The notes under the pieces were generated by a model, which saw only the letters and a program-made list of their open reading frames with translations, was not told where the DNA came from and made no database searches. Positions 1 through 8,732 of a stretch of DNA of 64,000 bases are shown one piece after another (within the stretch, counting starts at the first letter, position 1; every line of letters begins with the position of its first letter). The DNA comes from Sarcodiotheca gaudichaudii. Lineage: Eukaryota > Rhodophyta > Florideophyceae > Gigartinales > Solieriaceae. Location: assembly GCA_032355985.1 (NCBI GenBank), contig JAUKVZ010000002.1, positions 434,001 through 498,000 of the forward strand, written 5' to 3'. The position numbers and the translations under genes were made by a program.

Positions 1-2198
1 GGCCCGCCCCGATCAGAAACAATCGCCGCAAGCCCCGAACACTGCGCTTCGAGCACCACCTGCCCCAGCGTGTCCGTCTCCGACGGAAAGACAAACAGAT
101 CACTCGACGCATACAGCGCACTGAGTTCCGCCCCCGCGCAAGCGCCGAGAAAGACGACGCCATCCCCCGCGCTCTCGCCGCGCAACTCATCGAGCTTCGG
201 CCCATCCCCAACAACGATCAGCTGCGCCCCATCCGCCTTGCCCATCACCTGCCGCCATACGCGCAGCAGCCTGTTGACATTCTTCTCCGCGCTGATGCGC
301 CCGACATACAGCGCTTTGACGCTTCCTTCGCGCGCGCCTGCAAAGCGATTCCAAACAGCCGGATCGCGATGCGCAGGCGAAAATGTCTCCCCTTCGACGC
401 CCGCCTCGATCAATCCGACTCGTTCACGCTGCACACCAAGATCACTGATCATCTCGGCGCACGCTTCAGAACGCGCCAGCACACGGTCATACTGCGCATA
501 CAACCCGCGCAGACCAGACGCGGCGACGCGCCCGGCCCCGGCGCCTTCAAACAGGCGATCCGCAAACGCCGGAAAATCCGTGTGATGCGTGCCAACGACG
601 GGCGCTCGAAGCATGCGAGCAGCCAGCAGTCCGACCAGCCCAACCGGGCCGGGTGTCGATACATGGATGACATCCGGTTGATACGCATCGACCGCTCGAA
701 GCATCTCCATTACGGGCGGCGCCACCAGATCAAGCTGCGAATATCCAGGCAACGCCATGCGCCCTGCAGGGGCGAACACATGCACACCCTCTTCGGCCGC
801 ACACTCCTTCGATGTGGACGTGAAAATGCGCAGCTCATCTCCGTGTACGCGGCTCTGTCTTGCCATCGTTCGCACAAAACGCGTTACACCATTGACATCC
901 GCGATCGTGTCAGTGAACAGCGCGATCCTCAGCGGCCGCCCCTGCGCAGACGGCCTTGTTCGCTCAAGATCCTGTATCAACGCTCGCTCGGCGTTCTGCT
1001 GAAAGAGCGCCCATACCTCCGGCGCACGTGCAATCGCAGGAATCGCAAGCGCCAGCGCGCTGTCCACAACACCATGCCGATCGCGCGATCCAATCGAAGC
1101 TCGCAGCGCGCGGCGCCCCTCCGTCGAGATGCGTTTCAACACATCATCAATCGCATCGATGTCCTGCGCCGATTCCGGCAGCGCCGCACGCAGAGACGCC
1201 AACACGCTTGAGCGACATCGCTTCCTCCATGGCAGACGCCGGAGACACGCATCCTTCACCAGTTCGCCCCGCGAAGGCCGCGGCAGGTCAGCGCCAATCA
1301 GCGGCCCAACCTTCGAAGCGATCAACCGCGTCCGCGCTGATGTGTTCGGATGAATCGTCCGTGCATAACACTGCCCGGCGACGCCAAGAATCTGCCGCCC
1401 CAGCGCCGCCGCGCCGCCCATGCGACCGCCCGCCTGCACACGCCCGTCTTTGATCGCATCCACAAACTGCGATGCGCTCTCAATGGACCCGTCCGCCGAA
1501 GTCCACGTCAGCCCGAGATTCACCAGCGCATGATCATCACTCCCGCCGACAAGCGCCCGCGTCGTATCCGCCCCCCACAGCGCCGTCATCCCGTGCCGCG
1601 CCTCCAGCGCGCACAGGCGTTCACGCGTCAGCCCCGTCACCGCACGATGCAAGACATCGGCGGACGCCGGCGTGGAATGCGCCCCATTGCGCAGCTCAAA
1701 CCCGCGAAAGAGCAGCAGACAACGCTCGATGTGATCGGCCGTCAGTCGCCCTCGCACCGCAAGCAGCGGATGCGCCAGCGCATGCGCCACATTGTCCTCG
1801 CGCAGCCAGTGCGCCAGCGCATACACGTCATCACGCAGTCCCAGCGATCCGATCGCCTCATGCTGCTTCGGCGAGATACCCCAGACCAGCACGTGCAGCG
1901 ACACATCCTCACCGGGAAATCGCGTCGTGATCTCTTCGCCGATGATGACGTGATCGAAGCCGCGCTCGGCAAGCTCCAGGGCGCCATCGATCGTGTCGTG
2001 ATCCGTCAGGGCGACGAAGTCCATCCCGCGATCGAGCGCCAGCTCGTACACGCGCTCGGGAGGCGAAAAGCACTCCGGGCAGTCGAGCCGCCCGAGGATC
2101 GGCAGAAACGGCTTCTTCGACGCGCTGCTGTGCGCGTGCAGATCCGCACGCGTCATGGCGCCCTCCCGCTCGATCTGTCCCGCCGCCTCCAGCGACAT
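1..2198 (-). CDS. PHP-domain / family 4 glycosyltransferase fusion (3' end outside window)
   Basis: Reading the minus strand gives an open frame of about 732 codons that runs off the left edge without a stop. The N-terminal half is a PHP-type metal-dependent phosphoesterase: ADLHAHSS near residue 18, ALTDHDTIDG near residue 65, and a late GGSDDHAL motif. From about residue 420 a GT-B glycosyltransferase follows, with LRIALFTDT, a THHTDFPAF loop, YVGRISAEKN and the donor-binding ESDTLGQVVLEA segment of family GT4. It probably transfers a sugar from a nucleotide donor to a lipid or glycan, with the PHP domain acting on a phosphorylated intermediate; that coupling is inference. The start at 2198 has GAGGAG nine bases upstream. 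A second in-frame ATG at 2156 also has a purine-rich site. The plus-strand frames over this stretch are mirror artefacts. Confidence 0.85.
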   Translation of the reverse strand, partial: MSLEAAGQIEREGAMTRADLHAHSSASKKPFLPILGRLDCPECFSPPERVYELALDRGMDFVALTDHDTIDGALELAERGFDHVIIGEEITTRFPGEDVSLHVLVWGISPKQHEAIGSLGLRDDVYALAHWLREDNVAHALAHPLLAVRGRLTADHIERCLLLFRGFELRNGAHSTPASADVLHRAVTGLTRERLCALEARHGMTALWGADTTRALVGGSDDHALVNLGLTWTSADGSIESASQFVDAIKDGRVQAGGRMGGAAALGRQILGVAGQCYARTIHPNTSARTRLIASKVGPLIGADLPRPSRGELVKDACLRRLPWRKRCRSSVLASLRAALPESAQDIDAIDDVLKRISTEGRRALRASIGSRDRHGVVDSALALAIPAIARAPEVWALFQQNAERALIQDLERTRPSAQGRPLRIALFTDTIADVNGVTRFVRTMARQSRVHGDELRIFTSTSKECAAEEGVHVFAPAGRMALPGYSQLDLVAPPVMEMLRAVDAYQPDVIHVSTPGPVGLVGLLAARMLRAPVVGTHHTDFPAFADRLFEGAGAGRVAASGLRGLYAQYDRVLARSEACAEMISDLGVQRERVGLIEAGVEGETFSPAHRDPAVWNRFAGAREGSVKALYVGRISAEKNVNRLLRVWRQVMGKADGAQLIVVGDGPKLDELRGESAGDGVVFLGACAGAELSALYASSDLFVFPSETDTLGQVVLEAQCSGLAAIVSDRGG

Positions 2199-2306
2199 AT
2201 CCGTGCGCTCCTCGCCCCAATCCGGCCGGAGGCCCAGTATACGCCGCCGTGTCGCGCCATCTCCCGCGTGCTGACCGCCCGCGCCGGACGACTGCGCATT
2301 CTTCTA

Positions 2307-2312
2307 TACACT
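2307..2312 (+). promoter_or_regulatory. candidate -10 box of coaD
   Basis: TACACT lies eight bases before the ATG at 2321, inside the longer run CTATACACT. There is no Shine-Dalgarno sequence. The spacing would place transcription initiation at or just before the start codon. Confidence 0.4.
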
Positions 2313-2320
2313 GCCCGCGC

Positions 2321-2887
2321 ATGGATTCATCCAGCCACATCGTGATGTATCCGGGCTCCTTCGACCCGATCACCTACGGCCATCTCGACGTCGTGCGCCG
2401 AGGGCGCCGTCTCTTCGATCGCCTCGTCGTCGCCGTCGGCCACAACCCCGGCAAGGAGCAACTCTTCACGCTCGAAGAGCGCATCGACATGGCCGCCCAA
2501 CTCATCGATGAGATGGTGCGCGAAGAGCCCGACGCCGCAGAAGTCGATATCCGTGGATTCACCGGCCTCACCGTCGATTTCGCCGCGGAGGTCAATGCCT
2601 CCGCCATCCTTCGCGGCATTCGCAATCTCTCAGATCTGCAGAACGAAGTGCAGCAGGCGATCACCAATCGTGAAGTCGCCTCACTCGAAACCGTTTTCGT
2701 CGTCGCCGGCCAGAGCTTTGCCTACACCTCGTCGAGCCTCATCAAGCAGATCACCGCGATGGGCAATGATCTCTCCGGCCTCTCCACCATGTGCCCGCCT
2801 CTGGTCGTCGAGAAACTTCGCCGCAAAAAGGAAGAGCAGCATCCTTCGCTGCAGAGCCTGATGATCGACAAGGACGATTCGGAGTGA
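2321..2887 (+). CDS. coaD: phosphopantetheine adenylyltransferase
   Basis: CoaD transfers the adenylyl group of ATP to 4'-phosphopantetheine, making dephospho-CoA in the penultimate step of coenzyme A synthesis in the cytoplasm. The 188-residue product shows the nucleotidyltransferase signature YPGSFDPITYGH (residues 10-21, with the catalytic His in TYGH), then the RGIRN segment and the SSSLIKQI segment near the end, as in bacterial CoaD. The family is usually about 160 residues, so this copy has a short extra N-terminus and an acidic C-terminal tail. The ATG at 2321 is chosen because a -10-like box ends eight bases before it. The ATG at 2345, directly before YPGSFDP, is the alternative. A metallo-beta-lactamase-like gene follows 28 bases downstream. 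Confidence 0.95.
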   Translation: MDSSSHIVMYPGSFDPITYGHLDVVRRGRRLFDRLVVAVGHNPGKEQLFTLEERIDMAAQLIDEMVREEPDAAEVDIRGFTGLTVDFAAEVNASAILRGIRNLSDLQNEVQQAITNREVASLETVFVVAGQSFAYTSSSLIKQITAMGNDLSGLSTMCPPLVVEKLRRKKEEQHPSLQSLMIDKDDSE

Positions 2888-2915
2888 GAGGCCGCACGCA
2901 GTAGCGCGAACATTC

Positions 2916-3596
2916 ATGGATCTTCGAGTCATCAGCATCGGCTGCCTGGATGCTCATCCGCTGTGGAATGAGAAGGGCGCCATGCGCTCGGGACACGCGA
3001 CGACGTCGCTCATCCGCACGGATGACAAGGCGATCATCGTCGATCCCGGTCTTCCGCCGCAGATCATCGCCGCACGCCTCGCCGAGCGCAGCGGCATGAG
3101 CCCCAGTCAGATCACCCATGTCTTCCTCACGAGCTTCCGCCCGGAGACCATCCGCGGCCTCGAGGCCTTCCCCGACGCGCAGTGGCTCATCAGCGAGATC
3201 GAGCGCGAGTCCGTCGGCGTCCCCCTTGCGCAGACCCTCCAGCAGGCGATCGCCGAAGAGGAAAAGGAACTCGCCGAAGCGCTGACGGCCGATGTCGCGC
3301 GACTGCGAAAATGCGAAGCCGCACCGGATCAACTCGTCCGAGGCGTCGATCTCTTCCCGCTGCCCGGTGTGACGCCGGGCATGACCGGCCTGCTGCTGGC
3401 TGAGCCCACCCGCACCACCATGATTTGCGGCGACGCAGCCCCCACCATCGAGCACATCGAACGCGGCATGGTCCTCAAGACCGCCGCCAACCTCGAGCAG
3501 GCCAAGGAGTCGCTGATGGAGGCGATCGAAATCGCCGACCTCCTTGTGCCCGGCCGCGACAACATCATGCTCAGCCCGTCACAGCGACCGTTCTGA
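2916..3596 (+). CDS. MBL-fold protein with all usual metal ligands replaced
   Basis: The 226-residue protein follows the metallo-beta-lactamase fold: an IIVDPGL strand near residue 44, ITHVFLTSFRPETIRGL near residue 68, LPGVTPGMTG near residue 151, then MICGDA and LVPGRDN. In active family members these positions read THxHxDH, PGHTPG, GD and PGHD. Here the THxHxDH site has become TSFRPET, the PGHTPG His is Val, and the last His is Arg; only the Asp of GDA remains. I infer a non-hydrolytic or metal-free relative, perhaps a binding or scaffold protein. It sits 28 bases after coaD on the same strand and may be co-transcribed. No signal peptide is visible. Confidence 0.75.
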   Translation: MDLRVISIGCLDAHPLWNEKGAMRSGHATTSLIRTDDKAIIVDPGLPPQIIAARLAERSGMSPSQITHVFLTSFRPETIRGLEAFPDAQWLISEIERESVGVPLAQTLQQAIAEEEKELAEALTADVARLRKCEAAPDQLVRGVDLFPLPGVTPGMTGLLLAEPTRTTMICGDAAPTIEHIERGMVLKTAANLEQAKESLMEAIEIADLLVPGRDNIMLSPSQRPF

Positions 3597-3637
3597 CAAT
3601 GCGCAGACGCGTCGCGCACACGCGCCGTGTGCCCCTC

Positions 3638-3643
3638 TATCAT
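3638..3643 (+). promoter_or_regulatory. candidate -10 box, leaderless arrangement
   Basis: TATCAT sits six bases before the ATG at 3650, with no Shine-Dalgarno sequence. This matches the TANNNT-to-start arrangement seen at several other genes in this window. Confidence 0.45.
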
Positions 3644-3649
3644 CCTGAC

Positions 3650-5611
3650 ATGATTCGACGGACGCTCTCGATCCTGTTCGCCATCAGTCTCACCGGCTTC
3701 GCCGCAGCGCAGCAGCCGCAGGCGCCTCCGCCTGACGAGGACGCCGCGGCAAAGATGGAGGAGGCTCTGCGTGAACTGCCTGCGCAGATCCGGCTCGGTT
3801 TCCGCGTCGAGTCCACCCGGCAGAAGCTCGCCGTCGCAAGTGCGATGGTGATCGTCCCGGACGAGCGCTCCTATCTGGAAATACTTCAGCTCTGGTCGCT
3901 GGCCGTGCGCTTCCCCGTGCTCATCGACGACGGCACGGACATCGCGCGCGAGAACATCGCTCGATTCACCCGCGCATTCAATCCGAGCGTCAAGCTCTAT
4001 TACAAGAGCGACAATGACGCTCCGCTGGATCTGGACTCATGGCGTGTCGGGATCGAATCCGCCGTCGCCGGCGCCTGGCATGCAGAGAGCTACGAAACGC
4101 TCAAGGATCAGTGGAAGACGCTCGGCCTCGTGCCGCCGGGCATCGTGGCCATTGATCTGAACGACTCGTCATGGACGGGCGGCGCAGCGCTTGCCGCGGG
4201 GCACGGCCAGCCGATCGCCTGGTTCGATCTGGCCGACGGGCATGTCGGGCGGGCGATCAGCGCCGATGATCTGGCTGTCATTCGCTCGGCGCTGAGCGCC
4301 GAACTCGGACGATGGGGCTACCAATGGCGAGGCCAGGCCGATGACATCGAAGCCGTCACACTGTGCACGAATGAAGGCTCGCGCGTGCTGACGAAAGATC
4401 GCCCGCTCGCATTGACCGATCTCGTTGGTCGACACACAGACGGATCCGTCTGGGCCTGGTGCGGGCAGATCATCGGCAGCGAGGCGGAGTCTGCGTACCT
4501 GGCGATGAGTTCACTCTTCCTCCGCCCGCAGAAGGCGTGGCTCTTCAATGGCTATCCGTTGAAGGACAACTTCAAGAATCATCAGCCCGAGCGAGCCGCG
4601 GAGCTCTTCGAGCAACTCGGCATGCTCGCGACGATCGATGCGGCGCCCAACGACGGCCTTGATCTCTGGCGCCGGCGCGCCGAGCGACCCATCGGCGCTC
4701 AGCTCATCGTCGTCACGACCAGCGGCCTGCGCAAATGGTTCGATCTGACCCCCGGACGCGCCGCCTACTCCGATGTCCCCATGCTGCTGCTGCCATCCGT
4801 CGTGCAGTTCACGCACTCCTTCTCGGCGCAGCTTCTTCACGATCAGCAATCCATCGCGCGCCGATGGATCGATCGCGGCGCGTATGTCTACATCGGCGCC
4901 GTTGACGAGCCCTATCTCGCGGCCTTTCAGACGCCGGACAATCTGCTCTCGCGCATGTTCGCCGGCGCCCCCGTCGGCGCCGCGGCCAGACTAGACAACG
5001 CCGAGCCATGGAAGGTCACACTCATCGGCGATCCACTCGCAACGATCCTGAGGCCCGACGCGGGGCCGACGCCCATCGAAGGATCCCCGGCAGTTGAAGG
5101 CGCCGAACTGATGGAGATGCGCCTGCGGGAGGAGTTGCAGAATCAGCGCCTCGAACCGGGCGTGCGATCGCTCGTCCTCATGGGGCGCGACGCCGATGTC
5201 GCCCGCCTCGTTCGCACTGTCCTCAAGGACAGCCCCGACATGTTCACGGCCGGCGTTGCGCGCCAGTCCTTCTTCGCGCTCTTCCGCACCGGACAGTGGG
5301 ACCTGATGCTGCAGGCATTCAACATGCTCGATCGCGACACGCGCAGGGAATCAATCATTATCGACACGATGTGGCTCGCTTTCCGCGACGATCTGATGAC
5401 GACGACCGATGACACGCTTGTCGACGCGATGCGCGAGTGCGTGCGGGACGATTCCATCGTGGAAGATGGCAAAGCGCTGCTGGCGCCCGTCAAACGCGTA
5501 TACAACTACGACACCGCCGTCGCCATGGTCGGCCAACTTATTCAGCGTTCGGGTGGTGAAGAGGTCAAGAACGATCTGCGGCAAGCGCTTGGCAATCTCA
5601 GCCGCGACTGA
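3650..5611 (+). CDS. secreted protein of unknown function, 653 aa
   Basis: I do not recognise this family. The product starts with a signal peptide (MIRR, then a hydrophobic stretch ending FAAAQQ near residue 22), followed by a short Pro/Glu linker and a long mixed alpha/beta region. One stretch (VIVPDERSYLEILQLW ... RFPVLIDDGT, residues about 65-105) resembles Rossmann-like strands and helices. The last third is helical and repeat-like, suggesting a solenoid. The start is chosen for the signal peptide and the -10-like TATCAT six bases before it; an upstream in-frame extension would overlap the preceding gene and lacks a signal sequence. It ends ten bases from the convergent lipoprotein gene. 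It probably acts outside the cytoplasmic membrane, but I cannot name a function. Confidence 0.75.
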   Translation: MIRRTLSILFAISLTGFAAAQQPQAPPPDEDAAAKMEEALRELPAQIRLGFRVESTRQKLAVASAMVIVPDERSYLEILQLWSLAVRFPVLIDDGTDIARENIARFTRAFNPSVKLYYKSDNDAPLDLDSWRVGIESAVAGAWHAESYETLKDQWKTLGLVPPGIVAIDLNDSSWTGGAALAAGHGQPIAWFDLADGHVGRAISADDLAVIRSALSAELGRWGYQWRGQADDIEAVTLCTNEGSRVLTKDRPLALTDLVGRHTDGSVWAWCGQIIGSEAESAYLAMSSLFLRPQKAWLFNGYPLKDNFKNHQPERAAELFEQLGMLATIDAAPNDGLDLWRRRAERPIGAQLIVVTTSGLRKWFDLTPGRAAYSDVPMLLLPSVVQFTHSFSAQLLHDQQSIARRWIDRGAYVYIGAVDEPYLAAFQTPDNLLSRMFAGAPVGAAARLDNAEPWKVTLIGDPLATILRPDAGPTPIEGSPAVEGAELMEMRLREELQNQRLEPGVRSLVLMGRDADVARLVRTVLKDSPDMFTAGVARQSFFALFRTGQWDLMLQAFNMLDRDTRRESIIIDTMWLAFRDDLMTTTDDTLVDAMRECVRDDSIVEDGKALLAPVKRVYNYDTAVAMVGQLIQRSGGEEVKNDLRQALGNLSRD

Positions 5612-5621
5612 TCACGCAGAT

Positions 5622-6071
5622 TCAGTTGTCGAGAATCGTCGCAGGCCGATACAGCTTCTTGGAGCTGATCGGATCCTCACCATACTCCAGCACGCGCACA
5701 TACAGCAGCATGGGCTCGCCGATGCGAATCTGCGTGCCGATGCGATGTCCGGTGACAACCTGCGCGTGTGTGTACTTGGGATTCGGCCGCGTCATCGTGA
5801 TGAAAATCGCGTACGCGTCCTGCTCGCGGCGCTGGCCGTCGTAACGCACCTGCCAGCCCACTGAAGGCGCCATCGCCAGAATGATGGCGTCTCCATTGAG
5901 TTCGCGAACCTGCGCCTCCAGGCCGCTCGGTGTTCCGGAAGGATCAATCTCCAGCGGCTTCTTCGAACTGCACGCTGACAACATCGCAAGCGCGCACACC
6001 GCCGCGAAGGACACGAACATCCGCTTCGAAAGAATCCGCACTGGCGTCGCGATCGACGAATCGAGGCTCAT
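5622..6071 (-). CDS. small predicted lipoprotein
   Basis: The 149-residue product has a hydrophobic segment followed by the lipobox LSAC (Cys at residue 34), so it should be lipidated by Lgt and anchored in a membrane. The mature part is short and beta-rich, with conserved-looking hydrophobic strands (AIILAMAPSVGWQVRY, AYAIFITMTRP) and no catalytic motif I recognise. The start at 6071 lies two bases after the sucD stop, suggesting co-transcription. A Met at residue 18 (6020) would give a more typical lipoprotein signal peptide and is a serious alternative start. Confidence 0.7.
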   Translation of the reverse strand: MSLDSSIATPVRILSKRMFVSFAAVCALAMLSACSSKKPLEIDPSGTPSGLEAQVRELNGDAIILAMAPSVGWQVRYDGQRREQDAYAIFITMTRPNPKYTHAQVVTGHRIGTQIRIGEPMLLYVRVLEYGEDPISSKKLYRPATILDN

Positions 6072-6073
6072 GC

Positions 6074-7054
6074 TCAGGCGGGAACCGCAAGGCCCATGGC
6101 GCGAACCATGGCGTCGCCCATGTCAGCCGGCGTCTCGGCGATTTCAAAGCCGGCGTCCTGCAGCGCCTGAATCTTGGATTCAGCGCCGCCCTCACCACCG
6201 GAAATGATCGCGCCGGCATGACCCATCCGCTTGCCCGGAGGCGCCGTGCGACCGGCGATGAACGCCGCCAGCGGCTTGGTCATGTTCTTCTTCGCCCATG
6301 CGGCCGCGGCCTCTTCGTCCGTGCCGCCGATCTCACCGATCATCAGCACGCCTTCCGTCTCCGGATCATCCTGGAAGAGTTCGAGGCACTCGATGAATCC
6401 CATGCCGCGCACCGGATCGCCGCCGATGCCGACACACGTCGACTGTCCAAGTCCCTTGTTGGATGTCTGCCACACTGCCTCATACGTCAGCGTGCCGGAG
6501 CGCGACACGATGCCGACAGCCTTGCCTGTGTCCGACTCACTCACATGCGTGTTGATGTAGCCGGGCATGATGCCGATCTTGCAGCCGGCGTTCGTATAAG
6601 GATCATCCTTCGACTCGCCGCCGCCCGTCTTCGGCCCCGGCGTGATCACGCCCGGACAGTTCGGTCCGACGAGACGAATCGTCTCCTCGCGCGAGCGCCC
6701 TTCGTTCATCTCATCGAGAATCGCACGCACGCGAATCATGTCCGACACCGGCACGCCTTCCGTGATGCAGCAGATCAACTGAACGCCCGCATCCGCGGCT
6801 TCCAGAATCGCATCGCCGGAAAAGGGCGGCGGAACGAAGATCATCGTCGCATCCGCGTTCACGCCCGCGACGGCGTCCTTGACGGTATTGAAGATCGGCA
6901 GACCGTTGTCATCCTTCTGTCCACCTTTGCCCGGCGTGACGCCGCCGACGATCGTCGGGCTGTAGTGAAGACAGCCGCGCGTATGCAAAGCGCCGAACGA
7001 GCCGGTGATGCCCTGGCAGATGACGCGCGTGGACTTATCGATGAGGATGGACAT
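6074..7054 (-). CDS. sucD: succinyl-CoA synthetase alpha subunit
   Basis: SucD carries the CoA-binding domain and the phosphohistidine loop of succinate-CoA ligase, which interconverts succinyl-CoA and succinate with formation of ATP or GTP in the citric acid cycle. The N-terminus ([20 protein letters not shown]) is the CoA-binding Rossmann start; [11 protein letters not shown] and [10 protein letters not shown] follow. The active-site His is in [17 protein letters not shown] near the C-terminus. At 326 residues it is longer than the usual 290 or so, mainly because of an insertion rich in Gly, Lys and Asp after [11 protein letters not shown]. The start at 7054 is supported by AAAGG upstream. 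The beta-subunit gene sucC is not in the window, so it must lie elsewhere. Confidence 0.93.
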   Translation of the reverse strand: MSILIDKSTRVICQGITGSFGALHTRGCLHYSPTIVGGVTPGKGGQKDDNGLPIFNTVKDAVAGVNADATMIFVPPPFSGDAILEAADAGVQLICCITEGVPVSDMIRVRAILDEMNEGRSREETIRLVGPNCPGVITPGPKTGGGESKDDPYTNAGCKIGIMPGYINTHVSESDTGKAVGIVSRSGTLTYEAVWQTSNKGLGQSTCVGIGGDPVRGMGFIECLELFQDDPETEGVLMIGEIGGTDEEAAAAWAKKNMTKPLAAFIAGRTAPPGKRMGHAGAIISGGEGGAESKIQALQDAGFEIAETPADMGDAMVRAMGLAVPA

Positions 7055-7259
7055 GGATCGACCTTTCGTGCCTTGAAATGCGTTTCCCGGAGTGCGGCAG
7101 GCGGCGAAGAGGATACGTCCGACGCCCAGCGCTGACAAAGAGGCCGGGTGTTTGTCCCCTTCCTTGATCGTCCGAATTCATGGGGGAATCAGGCGAATCA
7201 CGCTAGAATCTCAATGCGCTGGCACGCGCGAGACCCTTCTCCTCCTGAAAGGAGATCGC

Positions 7260-8639
7260 ATGAAGACGCCGCCCCCAGCTCCGGTGGCCCTCCTCCCCGC
7301 ATGCGCCCTGGCGATGGCCCTCGCGCCGACGACCCTCGCTCAGCACATCGACCAGGCCTGGCGACCCGCGCGCGACACCGTCTTCTACCTCGGCGAGGAT
7401 CACGCCTGTCACGCGCTCAGCGCTCGTGAAGATCCCGCCGGACGAGGCGCCGCCCACATCAGGCAGCGCGCCGCCATGGGCGAACGCGTCGAAGTCGGCC
7501 GCGGGACGGCCCGCGGAAGTGGCGGCATCGACATCGTCTACAACCTCAGCCAGACCATCGCCTCCGACGCCGACTTCGTCGCCGGACTCGAACTCGCCGC
7601 CGATGTCTGGGAGAGCGTCATCAACGATCCCATCACGATCGTCATCAACGTCGGCGCCGTCGACAACGTCGGCTACATCGCCGCAACCGGCACGCCCAAC
7701 TTCTCCTACTCCTACGACCTGGTGCGCCTCGCCCAGATCGGCGACGCCAACTACGCCGAGCAACCGCTCGTCGAAGCCCTGCCCTTCCCGGCCATGATCT
7801 TCAACACATTCAAGGGCCCAGTCTCGACAGATGATCTCGAAGAGTTCGGCGGCATGATCGCCTCCCCCGCCAACGCCAAGGCGCTCAACCTTCCCATCCC
7901 CGACAACCTCACCGTCGACGCATCCATCGTCTTCAACGTGGATTTCACGTTCGACAGCAATCCGCTCGACGGCGTCGCGCCGGGAACCATCGACACGGTC
8001 GCCGTCATGATCCACGAGATCGGACACATGCTCGGCTTCGTCAGCACGGTCGACGGCTTCTTCGGAGGCTTCCGCACACAGCCCTCCATCCTCGACATGT
8101 ACCGATTCCACACCGGCTTCCAGCAGACCGATCCGCAGGTCATCGAGCAGTTCACGAACTACGCCCGCGAGATTCGCCAGGGCTTCGAAGCCACCATGGA
8201 CTCCGTCAATTCCATCGCCGGCTTCCCGGAGGCGCCGCGATTTTCCACCGGCGTCAACGTCCCGCCCGGCGACGGCAGACAGGCCAGCCACTGGAAGGAT
8301 GATGTCCTGCTCGGCATCACGACCTACATCGGCGTGATGGATCCCACCTACTCCGCCCCCGAAGGGCCCGGCCAGGGCATCCCCGAAGCGCCGCCCGGCG
8401 CGCTGCCCGCATACATCACACGCGCCGATCGCCTCGCCTTCAGCCTCATGGGATGGGATCTGGAAATCGGCTGCTTCGGCTCGGACGTCAACGCCGACGG
8501 CGTCGTCGATGGAAACGATCTCTCCATCGCCATCGGATTCTGGGCCACGGAGACCATCGAGGCGGACGTCTCGCGCAATGGCCTCGTCGACGCCATCGAC
8601 ATCGCCACCATCCTCAGCAACTGGGGGCCGTGCGAATGA
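7260..8639 (+). CDS. secreted zincin metalloprotease with GC-type dockerin-like tail
   Basis: A signal peptide (ending TLAQ near residue 30) is followed by a zinc metalloprotease domain with the full HEIGHMLGF motif (His252-Glu253...His256), in which the two His bind zinc and Glu activates water. The downstream SHWKDD and GVMDPTYSAP segments match secreted planctomycete metalloproteases of the NF038122 type. The C-terminal 55 residues hold two calcium-loop repeats (DVNADGVVDGNDL and DVSRNGLVDAIDI) ending in NWGPC, the GC-type dockerin-like module thought to anchor exported planctomycete proteins. GAAAGGAG eight bases upstream fixes the start. A paralogue lies 93 bases downstream. Confidence 0.88.
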   Translation: MKTPPPAPVALLPACALAMALAPTTLAQHIDQAWRPARDTVFYLGEDHACHALSAREDPAGRGAAHIRQRAAMGERVEVGRGTARGSGGIDIVYNLSQTIASDADFVAGLELAADVWESVINDPITIVINVGAVDNVGYIAATGTPNFSYSYDLVRLAQIGDANYAEQPLVEALPFPAMIFNTFKGPVSTDDLEEFGGMIASPANAKALNLPIPDNLTVDASIVFNVDFTFDSNPLDGVAPGTIDTVAVMIHEIGHMLGFVSTVDGFFGGFRTQPSILDMYRFHTGFQQTDPQVIEQFTNYAREIRQGFEATMDSVNSIAGFPEAPRFSTGVNVPPGDGRQASHWKDDVLLGITTYIGVMDPTYSAPEGPGQGIPEAPPGALPAYITRADRLAFSLMGWDLEIGCFGSDVNADGVVDGNDLSIAIGFWATETIEADVSRNGLVDAIDIATILSNWGPCE

Positions 8640-8732
8640 CGTGTCCAAAAAACTCACCGGATTCTGACTGACGCGCGATACGTTGGAGCCTCAAACTGCG
8701 AGATCACCATTCGCAGCGTCTGGAGGCTTCCC

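Noticed and set aside
70-2345. Several long plus-strand open frames across the first 2.3 kb
   Set aside because: They are Arg/Pro/Ser-rich mirror frames over the minus-strand PHP-glycosyltransferase, whose protein motifs are complete and convincing.
7203-8657. A 484-codon minus-strand frame over the first metalloprotease
   Set aside because: Asp/Gly/Val-rich mirror of a gene with clear signal peptide, HEIGH motif and dockerin-like repeats.
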